A stretch of DNA of 7,354 nt from an uncultured Verrucomicrobiales bacterium (GTDB taxonomy: Bacteria; Verrucomicrobiota; Verrucomicrobiae; Limisphaerales; CANJSG01): the NCBI GenBank assembly GCA_946480965.1, contig CAMLMI010000232.1, positions 1-7,354 of the forward strand, given 5' to 3'. The notes under the pieces are model-generated. The model was not told the origin of the DNA and did no database searches. It saw only the letters and a list, made by a program, of their open reading frames with translations. A program made the position numbers and the translations under genes. Positions 1 to 6,015 of the stretch are shown here, piece by piece. Within the stretch, counting starts at the first letter, position 1. Each line of letters starts with the position of its first letter.

Positions 1-2445
1 GCCCTTGTCGGAACCGAAATGCTCGTAGGGATGCTGGTAGATGCCCTGGACCCGCTCTTCGGTGCCACCGGCGGTGCTGACAGCCTTCTTGGGAACGAAG
101 CCGTCGTAGTGCGACTCCAGATCGAAGTTCTTGGCGAAGTCTTCCTTCTTCTGCCAGTTGGCCAAGGTCGCCTCGCGGACAATGGGACGGCCTTCCATCG
201 CGCCATGTTCCTGCGTGGTCGCGATCTGCTTCATCTCACCCGTCGCCTTGAGGGCGGCACCAGCGGCGAAGAACGGCGCGGTCGAAGTGCGGACCGCGTA
301 GGCACTGAAGCCGGCATGGCGACCCACGCGGCCGACCAGCTTGCGGCCATAGCCGAGCGCGACGGCGATCACATTGTCGGCCAGACCGGGCTGGACCCAG
401 ACCGTGCCTTTGATCTCCCGGCCGTTGAGCGTGACGACGACCTCGTCGTTGCCCCAGAGCGCCTCGTTGCTCTTGAGCGTGTGATCTACGTTGCGGGTGC
501 CGCGCTGGTTGGCGGCGTCGGTGATCTTCAGCTTGAGCGCCTTGGCGGTGGTGGCGCTGACGGCGATGACGTTTTCCCAGACGATCTTCGTGACCGGATC
601 GGGCAGTTCCTGGAGCCAGCCGTTGTTGGCGTAGCGGCCGTCGTCCAGGCTGTAGTCGCGGTGGAAGACCAGCTCGAACTTTCCTTCCGCCGGTGCGGCC
701 GGGACGGTGTAGGTGAAGAACGCGCTGCTCGGATTGGCCAGCTTCACGGCCACGGGCTTCGCGGCGGAGTTCGCCAGAAAACCGTCGTGGAGGAAGCGCT
801 TCCACTCCTCTTCGAGATTGAACTCGGAGGCGATGCCGAAGAGTTCGCGGACCTGCGTGCGGAAGGTGGCGCGGACGATGTCGTAGGGCCGGACGGTGTC
901 CAGACCGGCGATGCGCGCGAGCACTTCCAGCTCGGTCATGCCATCGAAGAGCGGCGCGATCAACGGCTGCACCGGCACCAGCGTGCCGTCGGCCGTGCGG
1001 GCGTCGCCCCACGATTCGAGATAATGAGCCTGGGTCAGGTGATAGCCGGAGACGACCGTGGTTTCGTCCTCGTAATAGCCGAGACGCACCACCTTGCCGG
1101 CCTTGGCGACCGCTGCGGTGAAATCGAGGTCTGCCGGGGCGTCATAGGCGGGATTGCCGCCGAGGATGACGAGCGAGGAAACGGAACCGGCGTTGAGCAG
1201 TTGGACGAGTTCCGCAAGGGAGCCGAACGCGGTGCCGTCGGCCGGGAGCAGTTCGAGGGTTTTGCCGACGGAGCCGAGCGCGACGTTGATGGCGTTGGCC
1301 AGCAAATGGGCGACGAGCGGCTGCCCTTGGCCCACGAGCACGAGAGCCTCTCCGTTGCGGGCGATTAGATCGGCGGCGCATTCCTCGATCCACTTGCTGT
1401 GGGTCGCCGGAAAGGCCGTGGCCAAGGCGCTGGCCGAACGCGCGAACAAGCTGTCTCCCGAGCCCAAGACGACCGTGGCCAACTTGGCCAAGGCAGCGAC
1501 GATCTGGCTGGGCGCGAGACGCAGGCGATGGTCCGCCGCGCCGCCGGTGACGGTCATGATCCCCTCCACGACGTAGAGGCGGTTCATCTCGTCCTTGGAG
1601 GTCTCCAGCTTCCGGCCCTTGGCGAAACGGCGGATGTTGCCGTCGCTGTTCTCTTCGCCACCGAGGAAATCACAGTCGAACACGGCAATGGCCTTGGCCG
1701 CATCCAGCTTGTAGTAGGGTCGGACCGATTGGCCGAACGCCGCCGAAGCCGCGGCCGTGGCCACGTGCGGATCGACCGGCTCATGCACGAAAAGACCCGC
1801 CTTGGGGAACTTCCGCTTCAGCTCGGCGAGGATGCGGGTGCGGGAAGGCGAGCTGCTGCGCTGGAGCAAGACCGCCAGACCTTCGCCCTGCTTGGCAGCG
1901 GCCTCGGCGGAGATGCCACCGAGCACATCGACGGCCGCCGCGCGGGTGATCGTAGAGACGCTGTCCTTGGCCACTTGCCGGTAGTGCATGGAACGATCCG
2001 GATCGTAGAGATCGAGGATCGACGACTGGGAAAACGTGTCCGTGCCGCCGTTGCTGTCGGGATGCTGCTTGTTGCCCTCGACCTTGACCGGACGGCCATC
2101 GACGGACTTGACCAGCAACGGAACCGCGCCGGATTTGGTCGGACGCGCGGAGGCGTAGAAGACGGGCTTGCCGTGGACGTAGCCTTCGGGCTGTTTGCCG
2201 AACGGCAGGATGTGCTCCTCGGGACGGCGGCAACCGGTCAGGCCGAAACCGGCCAACAGGAACGACGCCGACATCAGCTTCATGAAGCTGCGGCGCGTGA
2301 CGGGATCGGTCAGCTCGCTCGCACCGGCGGGAAACTCCTTCTCCACCCATTGGCGGAACTCCGGCGTATCGGAAACCTGGTCCAGACTGCGCCAGAACTT
2401 CGGGCCGACTTCCGGCTCAGGACATTGAGGGGGAATCGTTTTCAT
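1..2445 (-). CDS. actB: Alternative complex III subunit ActB, molybdopterin-oxidoreductase-like part (C-terminus off window)
   Basis: ATG at 2445 opens a frame with no stop for 815 codons to base 1, so the protein is cut at its C-terminus. Residues 1-50 form a hydrophilic extension, followed by a Tat-like RRSFMK at 51-56, a hydrophobic stretch (57-70) and LTGC at 69-72, which reads as a lipobox. This extended Tat layout is typical of the MoCo/4Fe-4S family found with ActA. The rest resembles a molybdopterin oxidoreductase large subunit (for example LGGNPAYDAPADLDF and YYEDETTVVSGYHLTQAHYL). I see no CX2CX3C cluster motif in the visible part, which fits the cofactor-free ActB1 domain known from ACIII structures. 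The iron-sulfur ActB2 domain, usually fused behind it, would lie outside the window. In the complex it passes electrons from quinol oxidation to the heme subunits on the outer face of the inner membrane. It overlaps actA by four bases (ATGA), so translational coupling is likely. Confidence 0.93.
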   Translation of the reverse strand, partial: MKTIPPQCPEPEVGPKFWRSLDQVSDTPEFRQWVEKEFPAGASELTDPVTRRSFMKLMSASFLLAGFGLTGCRRPEEHILPFGKQPEGYVHGKPVFYASARPTKSGAVPLLVKSVDGRPVKVEGNKQHPDSNGGTDTFSQSSILDLYDPDRSMHYRQVAKDSVSTITRAAAVDVLGGISAEAAAKQGEGLAVLLQRSSSPSRTRILAELKRKFPKAGLFVHEPVDPHVATAAASAAFGQSVRPYYKLDAAKAIAVFDCDFLGGEENSDGNIRRFAKGRKLETSKDEMNRLYVVEGIMTVTGGAADHRLRLAPSQIVAALAKLATVVLGSGDSLFARSASALATAFPATHSKWIEECAADLIARNGEALVLVGQGQPLVAHLLANAINVALGSVGKTLELLPADGTAFGSLAELVQLLNAGSVSSLVILGGNPAYDAPADLDFTAAVAKAGKVVRLGYYEDETTVVSGYHLTQAHYLESWGDARTADGTLVPVQPLIAPLFDGMTELEVLARIAGLDTVRPYDIVRATFRTQVRELFGIASEFNLEEEWKRFLHDGFLANSAAKPVAVKLANPSSAFFTYTVPAAPAEGKFELVFHRDYSLDDGRYANNGWLQELPDPVTKIVWENVIAVSATTAKALKLKITDAANQRGTRNVDHTLKSNEALWGNDEVVVTLNGREIKGTVWVQPGLADNVIAVALGYGRKLVGRVGRHAGFSAYAVRTSTAPFFAAGAALKATGEMKQIATTQEHGAMEGRPIVREATLANWQKKEDFAKNFDLESHYDGFVPKKAVSTAGGTEERVQGIYQHPYEHFGSDKG

Positions 2446-3092
2446 CGATGGCAGGCGGAGCAGTTCTGGGACGCGTTGACCTTCCAGTCATGGACGAACT
2501 TCTTGCCGTCCGACACCTGCTTTTCGGGGTCGATCACGAGGTCCAAGTTGAAGACATCCTTCGGGTCACGCAGCGACTTTTCGGGATTCCGATGGCAGTC
2601 CAAGCAGAAGGACATGCTCAGCGGCTTCGCGTGGTAAACCTCCTCCATGTGGTTGACCTGGCCGTGGCACTCCACGCAGCTCACGCCGCGGTTCACATGG
2701 ACCGCATGGTTGAAATACACGTAGTCCGGCGTCTTGTGGATCTGCACCCACTTGACCGGCTCGCCGGTCTCGAAGCTCTTGCGGATCGGCTCCAGCTTCG
2801 GCGATTCCTTCAACACCACACTGTGGCAGTTCATGCACGTGTTGGCGGAAGGGATGTTGGAAAACCACGATTTCTCCACGCCGTTGTGGCAGTAGCGGCA
2901 ATCCAGCCCGAGCTGGTTCGCATGGATGTCATGCGAGAAAGCCACCGGCTGCACCGGCTGGTAGCCCACGCGCGTGTATTTCGGCGTGAGGTAGTAGTTG
3001 ATGCCGGCGGTGGCGGCGCCACCCAGCAATATCAACCCGACGCCGATCTTCCACGGCAGCGAGTTGGTCCATTTGGGAAAGATGTCAGACAT
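2442..3092 (-). CDS. actA: Alternative complex III pentaheme cytochrome c subunit ActA
   Basis: The 216-residue protein has five CXXCH heme c motifs: CRYCH (65), CMNCH (86), CVECH (139), CLDCH (163) and CSACH (211). The last one ends one residue before the stop. A single hydrophobic segment at about 15-34 is a signal anchor that leaves the heme domain in the periplasm. Additional histidines (H54, H57, H129, H132, H148, H154, H201) are candidate distal heme ligands. Five hemes, one anchor, this size and a molybdopterin-like gene directly behind it are diagnostic of ActA rather than of a generic cytochrome c3. In known complexes ActA accepts electrons from ActB and hands them to ActE or an oxidase. 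GGAG at 3100-3103 with a 7-base spacer supports the ATG at 3092. The TGA stop shares ATGA with the actB start. Confidence 0.95.
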   Translation of the reverse strand: MSDIFPKWTNSLPWKIGVGLILLGGAATAGINYYLTPKYTRVGYQPVQPVAFSHDIHANQLGLDCRYCHNGVEKSWFSNIPSANTCMNCHSVVLKESPKLEPIRKSFETGEPVKWVQIHKTPDYVYFNHAVHVNRGVSCVECHGQVNHMEEVYHAKPLSMSFCLDCHRNPEKSLRDPKDVFNLDLVIDPEKQVSDGKKFVHDWKVNASQNCSACHR

Positions 3093-3099
3093 TCAAACG

Positions 3100-3103
3100 C
3101 TCC
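3100..3103 (-). promoter_or_regulatory. Ribosome binding site of actA
   Basis: On the minus strand GGAG lies 7 bases before the actA ATG at 3092. This is a standard Shine-Dalgarno distance and fixes the start. A 6-bp inverted repeat (CTAATG at 3107-3112, CATTAG at 3127-3132) ends just upstream and may shape access to the site. Confidence 0.7.
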
Positions 3104-3188
3104 GGTCTAATGCAAACGACCCGCTTCATTAGGCGATCTGCCGGTCGGCGGGCACGGATGATGACCAAGGTTGTTGCACATGCTCTGT

Positions 3189-3220
3189 AAAAAACACGGC
3201 CGCTTCCCACGAAACGGCCG
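3189..3220 (-). terminator. Intrinsic terminator facing actA, on the actA strand
   Basis: Read on the minus strand, CGGCCGTTTC (3220-3211), loop GTGG (3210-3207) and GAAGCGGCCG (3206-3197) form a 10-bp stem with one U-G wobble. TG and six T (3194-3189) follow. The wobble would be a mismatch in plus-strand RNA, and the plus strand has no T-run, so the terminator works in the minus direction. It lies 97 bases upstream of the actA start, and no minus-strand gene is visible upstream for it to end. That makes an attenuator in the act leader plausible. The alternative is that it stops antisense transcription coming from the plus-strand genes. Confidence 0.75.
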
Positions 3221-3244
3221 CTGTCGACGGCACCGTTCTAATTT

Positions 3245-3297
3245 CCGGGCGAAGAACAGCAAGGAAAGTTTGTGAAATTTTTCACGAATTCGCCCGG
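3245..3297. other. Nested inverted repeats in the divergent spacer
   Basis: A perfect 9-bp inverted repeat, CCGGGCGAA (3245-3253) and TTCGCCCGG (3289-3297), encloses a second imperfect palindrome (3269-3288) with a 15-base one-sided insert (3254-3268). No T-run follows on either strand, so it is not a terminator. It could be a folded leader segment of the act transcript or a compound protein-binding site. Together with the hairpin at 3301-3340 it fills the spacer between actA and the plus-strand gene. Confidence 0.55.
3269..3288. promoter_or_regulatory. CRP/FNR-family-like palindromic operator candidate
   Basis: The core is TGTGA, six bases, then TCACG (3271-3286). This differs from the classical CRP half-site pair TGTGA/TCACA at one outer base. 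The symmetric part extends to 20 bases with two further matched outer pairs. It is AT-rich in a GC-rich setting, which is common for regulator sites. It lies about 180 bases before actA and 114 to 237 bases before the possible starts of the plus-strand gene, so it could serve either. The assignment rests on resemblance alone. Confidence 0.35.
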
Positions 3298-3300
3298 CTT

Positions 3301-3340
3301 AATGCCGACGATTAGCCGAAGCGGCCTTCGAGCGGGCATT
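3301..3340 (-). other. Hairpin in the putative act leader
   Basis: AATGCC (3301-3306) pairs with GGCATT (3335-3340) around an inner hairpin, CGAAG and CTTCG (3317-3321, 3326-3330) with a four-base loop. On the minus strand the inner segment GGCCGCTTC (3326-3318) is exactly complementary to GAAGCGGCC (3206-3198), the 3' arm of the downstream terminator. It could therefore act as an antiterminator arm. The pairing is seen in the sequence; its use is inferred. Confidence 0.4.
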
Positions 3341-3524
3341 TTGCCGGTTCCCCGCGCAGACATCCGCTGCTAAAAACAGCCTCCAACGGAGAGCGCTCCC
3401 CATGAACCTAAGGATCACGAAAATGGCCGCCACCTTGGCCCTGCGAATCGCCGACGAACGCCATAGCAAAGGTGCCGATGACTTCAGGCCGAGCGCCGAT
3501 TCCGTCCCGCACGGCGGACGGATC

Positions 3525-3833
3525 ATGTATCTCGAATGCAAGGCCGGTGAGTTGGAGGGAGAGGCGCGGATTGGCCGCGTGGGCTTCTCGAAATCCGGCC
3601 GGACGCTCTACTACCGAGGACAACGTTTCCGCAGCCTCAAAGGCGCCGGTTTCAAATCCAACTACTACGATGTCGATTCCGGGGACGACTATTGGATCTC
3701 CGGGCCCAAGCGCCGAGGCGGAGATCGGCTCTATGGCGGCAGCAACCCGGTCGAGATCGATGAAGATGTCCGCGTCGAGTATTGGACCGAGATCCGCCGC
3801 CATCCTGAACGCATCGAGTCCCGCTTGGCCTAG
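3525..3833 (+). CDS. Short conserved protein of unknown function (YYRG / YWISGPK family)
   Basis: The 102-residue protein begins MYLECKAGEL and contains GRVGFSKSGRTLYYRGQRF, YDVDSGDDYWISGPKR, DRLYGG and a charged end with VEIDEDVRVEYWTEIR. I recognise this as a small soluble family, widespread in bacteria, whose function is unknown to me. As I recall, members are sometimes labelled 1-deoxy-D-xylulose-5-phosphate synthase; at this length that cannot be correct. There is no signal peptide or membrane segment. The start at 3525 is chosen because conservation, as I remember it, begins at MYLE; GGA lies six bases upstream. The same frame is open further up, with ATG at 3402 (GGAGAG, 8-base spacer) and at 3423 (AAGGA, 8-base spacer), so a 41- or 34-residue longer form is possible. 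It stands alone and diverges from the act operon. Confidence 0.8.
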   Translation: MYLECKAGELEGEARIGRVGFSKSGRTLYYRGQRFRSLKGAGFKSNYYDVDSGDDYWISGPKRRGGDRLYGGSNPVEIDEDVRVEYWTEIRRHPERIESRLA

Positions 3834-3871
3834 CGCCGACAACGTTTTTGAACGGGCTGTTAAGCCCGGCG
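3834..3871 (+). other. Compact three-way-junction-like fold behind the YWISGPK gene
   Basis: Directly after the TAG stop, CGCCG (3834-3838) can pair with CGGCG (3867-3871). Two small hairpins sit between them and abut exactly: CGTT/AACG (3843-3854) and GGCT/AGCC (3855-3866), both with four-base loops. No T-run follows. It may be a 3' end structure of the upstream gene. The stems are short and could be chance in GC-rich DNA. The rest of the spacer to 3936 shows nothing clear, and no good Shine-Dalgarno precedes the next gene. Confidence 0.25.
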
Positions 3872-3936
3872 AATACCTTGCCGCCGCACAGGAATTGAAT
3901 TTGACCGCAGCCGGAAGCCGTCTTCCTCTACCGACA

Positions 3937-4314
3937 ATGTCGAGCCGCCTGCTCAAATTGCCCGTCGTGCTGGCGCTGATGGTTTCCATCGGCCTGCACT
4001 GGGCGTTTCTGCAATCGGTCGCCTGGGTCGGCATGGTCGTGAGCTATTCGCAGACCGACTCCTTGTCCGTCGCTCTGGAGAAAACCTTCGACGGCCAGCA
4101 TCCCTGCCGCCTCTGCCATTTCGTGAAGGACGGCCAGCAGCAGGAACAGCAGAAGCAGGACGCGCAGAAGCCCGGCCCCAAGTTCGATGCCTGCCTCGAT
4201 GCCGATCACACCTTCGTCTTCGCGACGGCACCTGAGATCACCGCTTCTCCGCTGACGGCCTCGCCCTGCGCCCGTTTTTCCGCCCCTCCGCTCCCGCCTC
4301 CCCGGCTCGCCTGA
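3937..4314 (+). CDS. Small membrane-anchored protein with HPCRLCH motif, function unknown
   Basis: The 125-residue protein has an N-terminal hydrophobic helix at about 8-35, then HPCRLCH at 55-61, a Gln/Lys-rich linker (67-78) and a Pro/Ala-rich tail with two more cysteines (C86, C111). The helix may be an uncleaved signal anchor that leaves the Cys/His part outside the membrane. The motif contains CXXCH (57-61), the heme c signature, but His plus CXXC could equally bind copper or zinc, and no other cytochrome trait is present. I do not recognise a named family. The frame is open further upstream, but the hydrophobic N-terminus favours ATG 3937. No Shine-Dalgarno is visible before it. It is first in a co-directional run of envelope genes. 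Confidence 0.75.
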   Translation: MSSRLLKLPVVLALMVSIGLHWAFLQSVAWVGMVVSYSQTDSLSVALEKTFDGQHPCRLCHFVKDGQQQEQQKQDAQKPGPKFDACLDADHTFVFATAPEITASPLTASPCARFSAPPLPPPRLA

Positions 4315-4330
4315 GCCTCCCCGCCTGAAG

Positions 4331-4426
4331 TGTGCCCGCGCCTGACCGGCGGGTGCATGTCCGTCTTCGGAGCCATTTCCGGAGACACGTTTCGGTTCCC
4401 AGAATCCCCGCCGTCACTGCGACGGC
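4331..4426 (+). promoter_or_regulatory. Three tandem hairpins before the pseudopilin gene
   Basis: Hairpin 1 pairs TGTGCCCGC (4331-4339) with GCGGGTGCA (4349-4357). Hairpin 2 pairs GTCTTCGGA (4363-4371) with TCCGGAGAC (4378-4386). Hairpin 3 pairs GCCGTC (4410-4415) with GACGGC (4421-4426). The G-T wobbles in hairpins 1 and 2 hold in plus-strand RNA and would be mismatches in the other strand, so the fold fits the mRNA. Hairpin 3 ends four bases before the start codon and covers the place of a Shine-Dalgarno, which is not seen. No T-run follows, so these are not ordinary terminators. Confidence 0.4.
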
Positions 4427-4430
4427 TTCC

Positions 4431-5078
4431 ATGAAAAACAAGCCCTCGGGCTTCACGCTCATCGAGCTGCTGGTCGTGATCGCCATCATCGCGATCCTGG
4501 CCGGAATGCTCCTGCCCGCCCTCGGCAAGGCCAAGGCCCGCGCGAAGTCCATCCAGTGTCTGGGGAACCTCAAGCAGATCGGCCTCGGCGTCGCGCTCTA
4601 CTGCGGCGACAACCAGGACTGCTTCCCGATGTCGGCCCACCAGGGCGCCTCCTGGATCGGGCGGCTGGAACCCTATGGCGTGACCAACGTCTATCGCTGC
4701 CCGGTCGATCCCCACAAAACCCGGCGGACCAGTTTCGCCCTCAACGATTTTTTGACCCCGCACCCGTTCGGTGCGAGCCAGCTCGACTTCTCCCGGTTGG
4801 GCCGCGTGCCCGCTCCGAGCGAGACCCTGCACTACGCCGAAACCGTCCGCGATTTCGGCACCTCCGACCATTTCCACTTCGCCGAAGCCCCGAGCGACGG
4901 CATCAGCACCAACGCGTTCGCCGGAGAAGTGGACGTGGTGCGGCATGGCGCGTCCGCGAACCACCTCTTCGCCGATGGCCATGTGGAAGGTCGCCGCTGG
5001 GCGCGGGTCATCCCCGATCTGGACCGCATCGGCTCGCGCTTCCTGCGCCCCGACGGTCTGGGCAACACCAACCCATAG
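4431..5078 (+). CDS. Type II secretion/type IV pilus-like pseudopilin with H-X9-DG motif
   Basis: The N-terminus [17 protein letters not shown] is a class III signal. The prepilin peptidase should cut after G7, leaving F8, and E12 is the conserved Glu5 of the mature protein. The hydrophobic helix runs to about residue 31. Near the C-terminus His172, nine residues and Asp-Gly (182-183) give the H-X9-DG motif found in many PVC pseudopilins. The 215 residues fit a minor pseudopilin. Cysteines in [10 protein letters not shown] and YRCPVD could form disulfides. A GTG at 4332 would add 33 Arg-rich residues before the signal, which is unlikely, so ATG 4431 is chosen. The PEP-CTERM gene follows after 15 bases, so the two are probably one operon. 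PVC genomes usually carry many such genes, and the partner of this one is unknown. Confidence 0.9.
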   Translation: MKNKPSGFTLIELLVVIAIIAILAGMLLPALGKAKARAKSIQCLGNLKQIGLGVALYCGDNQDCFPMSAHQGASWIGRLEPYGVTNVYRCPVDPHKTRRTSFALNDFLTPHPFGASQLDFSRLGRVPAPSETLHYAETVRDFGTSDHFHFAEAPSDGISTNAFAGEVDVVRHGASANHLFADGHVEGRRWARVIPDLDRIGSRFLRPDGLGNTNP

Positions 5079-5093
5079 CAGAAAAAGAACACA

Positions 5094-5885
5094 ATGACCT
5101 CCCGTAAACCCATCGCTCCCGCGCTCCTCGGTCTGGCCTGCCTGGCCACCGCCGCGCAGGCGCATCTCACCTACAGCGGCCGCAATCTCGGCTCCTTCAC
5201 CGGAACCGAAGCCGTCACCGCGACCATCGCCAATCAGGCCGTCACCGGAAATTTCGGCTGGGCCGATGCCGCCGACGCGAATCTCGGCGACAGCCACAAG
5301 GCCCGCGCCTTTCGCTTCAGCCTGAGCAGCGAGACCTGGGTCACGATCACCGCTTCCGCCAAGGCCGACGCCACCGCCTCCTCCATCGGCGGGTTGCTCC
5401 CCGGCTTCTCGGTCTATTCCGGCCTGGCCGCCGTCTCGCCCTTCATGGGCACCCAAACCGGTGCGGACCATGATGGAGCCGAAGCCTCGCTCGCTTGGCG
5501 CACGGCTTGGGCGCAGGCGAATCTCGGCGTCGCCTTTGACCACGAAGACACCGACGGTTCCTGGAACGCCAAAGGCAACTGGAAAATCGGCGGGGACGGC
5601 GACATGGCCGGCAACGACGCGGAACTCTCCAGCTTCGTGCTACAGGGCTTCTCCTTCGACGAAAACACCGACGGCACAACCACCGGCACCTTCCAGCTTC
5701 CGGCGGGCGACTACACCATCCTCGTGGGCGGAAACGACATTGCGAACAAGACCTCGGCCGATGCCGGCAAGGCCTACGGCCTGTCGCTGACGCTGAACAT
5801 CACCCCGGTGCCCGAACCCGCCTCCACCGCGCTGGTCGCGATCGGAGCCGGCGCGCTGTTCCTGAAGGCGCGTCGTCGGAAGTAA
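5094..5885 (+). CDS. PEP-CTERM surface protein (HLTYSGR type)
   Basis: The 263-residue exported protein has a signal peptide with probable cleavage after AQA (residue 23), so the mature chain would begin with H24 in HLTYSGRNLG. The middle is rich in Gly, Ser, Thr and Ala with beta-strand character: NFGWADAADANLGDSHKARAF, a sequence near the start of the domain, and LPAGDYTILVGG near its end. The last 25 residues are a PEP-CTERM sorting tail: VPEPAS at 239, a hydrophobic helix, then RRRK. This tail is known to be processed by exosortase, and the product is expected at the cell surface or in extracellular polymer. I recall similar PEP-CTERM proteins starting with H-[LFI]-TYSGR, without a known function. 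No strong Shine-Dalgarno is visible; proximity to the upstream stop (15 bases) suggests coupling. Confidence 0.9.
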   Translation: MTSRKPIAPALLGLACLATAAQAHLTYSGRNLGSFTGTEAVTATIANQAVTGNFGWADAADANLGDSHKARAFRFSLSSETWVTITASAKADATASSIGGLLPGFSVYSGLAAVSPFMGTQTGADHDGAEASLAWRTAWAQANLGVAFDHEDTDGSWNAKGNWKIGGDGDMAGNDAELSSFVLQGFSFDENTDGTTTGTFQLPAGDYTILVGGNDIANKTSADAGKAYGLSLTLNITPVPEPASTALVAIGAGALFLKARRRK

Positions 5886-5898
5886 CCTCGAACCCCTT

Positions 5899-5994
5899 GG
5901 GGTGTGGGACGCAAGCGACCTCGAAGCTCCGGCCCGTGGCCTGGACAGCACAATCGGGTCGGGACTTCCGTCCGGCCGCTTGGCCCCACACCCC
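5899..5994. repeat. 96-base branched imperfect palindrome (palindromic repeat or structured RNA)
   Basis: GGGGTGTGGG (5899-5908) pairs with CCCACACCCC (5985-5994), and CAAGCG (5912-5917) with CGCTTG (5977-5982). C5910-G5983 and CC/GG (5919-5920, 5974-5975) add three more pairs. Inside lie two hairpins: 5926-5949 (GCT, CC, GGCC against GGCC, GG, AGC, with small bulges) and 5962-5973 (GGAC/GTCC). The two A-C mismatches of the outer stem become G-U pairs on the minus strand, and the small hairpin then has a GGAA (GNRA) loop, so a minus-strand RNA fits best. No T-run follows. It lies 13 bases behind a stop codon and 21 before the next ATG. Confidence 0.6.
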
Positions 5995-6015
5995 TTCAAC
6001 TGCCATGAACGCCCG

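Noticed and set aside
19..2637. Two long plus-strand open frames (19-1368 and 1399-2637).
   Set aside because: They lie antisense to actB and actA, carry no recognisable domain, and have the Arg/Gly/Ala-rich look of mirror frames in GC-rich DNA. The minus-strand frames show clear family motifs.
3093..3188. Sigma-70 promoter directly before actA.
   Set aside because: TAATGA at about 3131-3126 on the minus strand resembles a -10 box, but no acceptable -35 lies at the right distance; it cannot be excluded either.
3525..3833. Annotation as 1-deoxy-D-xylulose-5-phosphate synthase.
   Set aside because: The enzyme is about 600 residues long with thiamine-diphosphate motifs; this protein has 102 residues and none of them.
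3853..3868. Terminator for the YWISGPK gene (CGGGCT/AGCCCG).
   Set aside because: The 6-bp stem is not followed by a T-run on either strand.
4332..4430. GTG start at 4332 for the pseudopilin.
   Set aside because: It would place 33 Arg-rich residues before a class III signal, and the region folds into hairpins that look like an untranslated leader.
4206..5543. A 445-residue minus-strand frame.
   Set aside because: It is antisense to the pseudopilin and PEP-CTERM genes, both of which have diagnostic motifs; its own translation is low-complexity without motifs.
5892..5996. Target-site duplication around the palindrome (ACCCCTT on both sides).
   Set aside because: The right copy overlaps the stem arm itself, so it is part of the inverted repeat and not a flanking duplication.
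5880..6005. Integron attC site as an explanation of the palindrome.
   Set aside because: The ends lack the GTTRRRY and RYYYAAC core boxes, and no integrase or cassette array is visible.
5902..6015. GTG start at 5902 for the GHIHGRRF protein.
   Set aside because: It lies inside the palindrome arm and would bury the signal peptide behind 38 residues.
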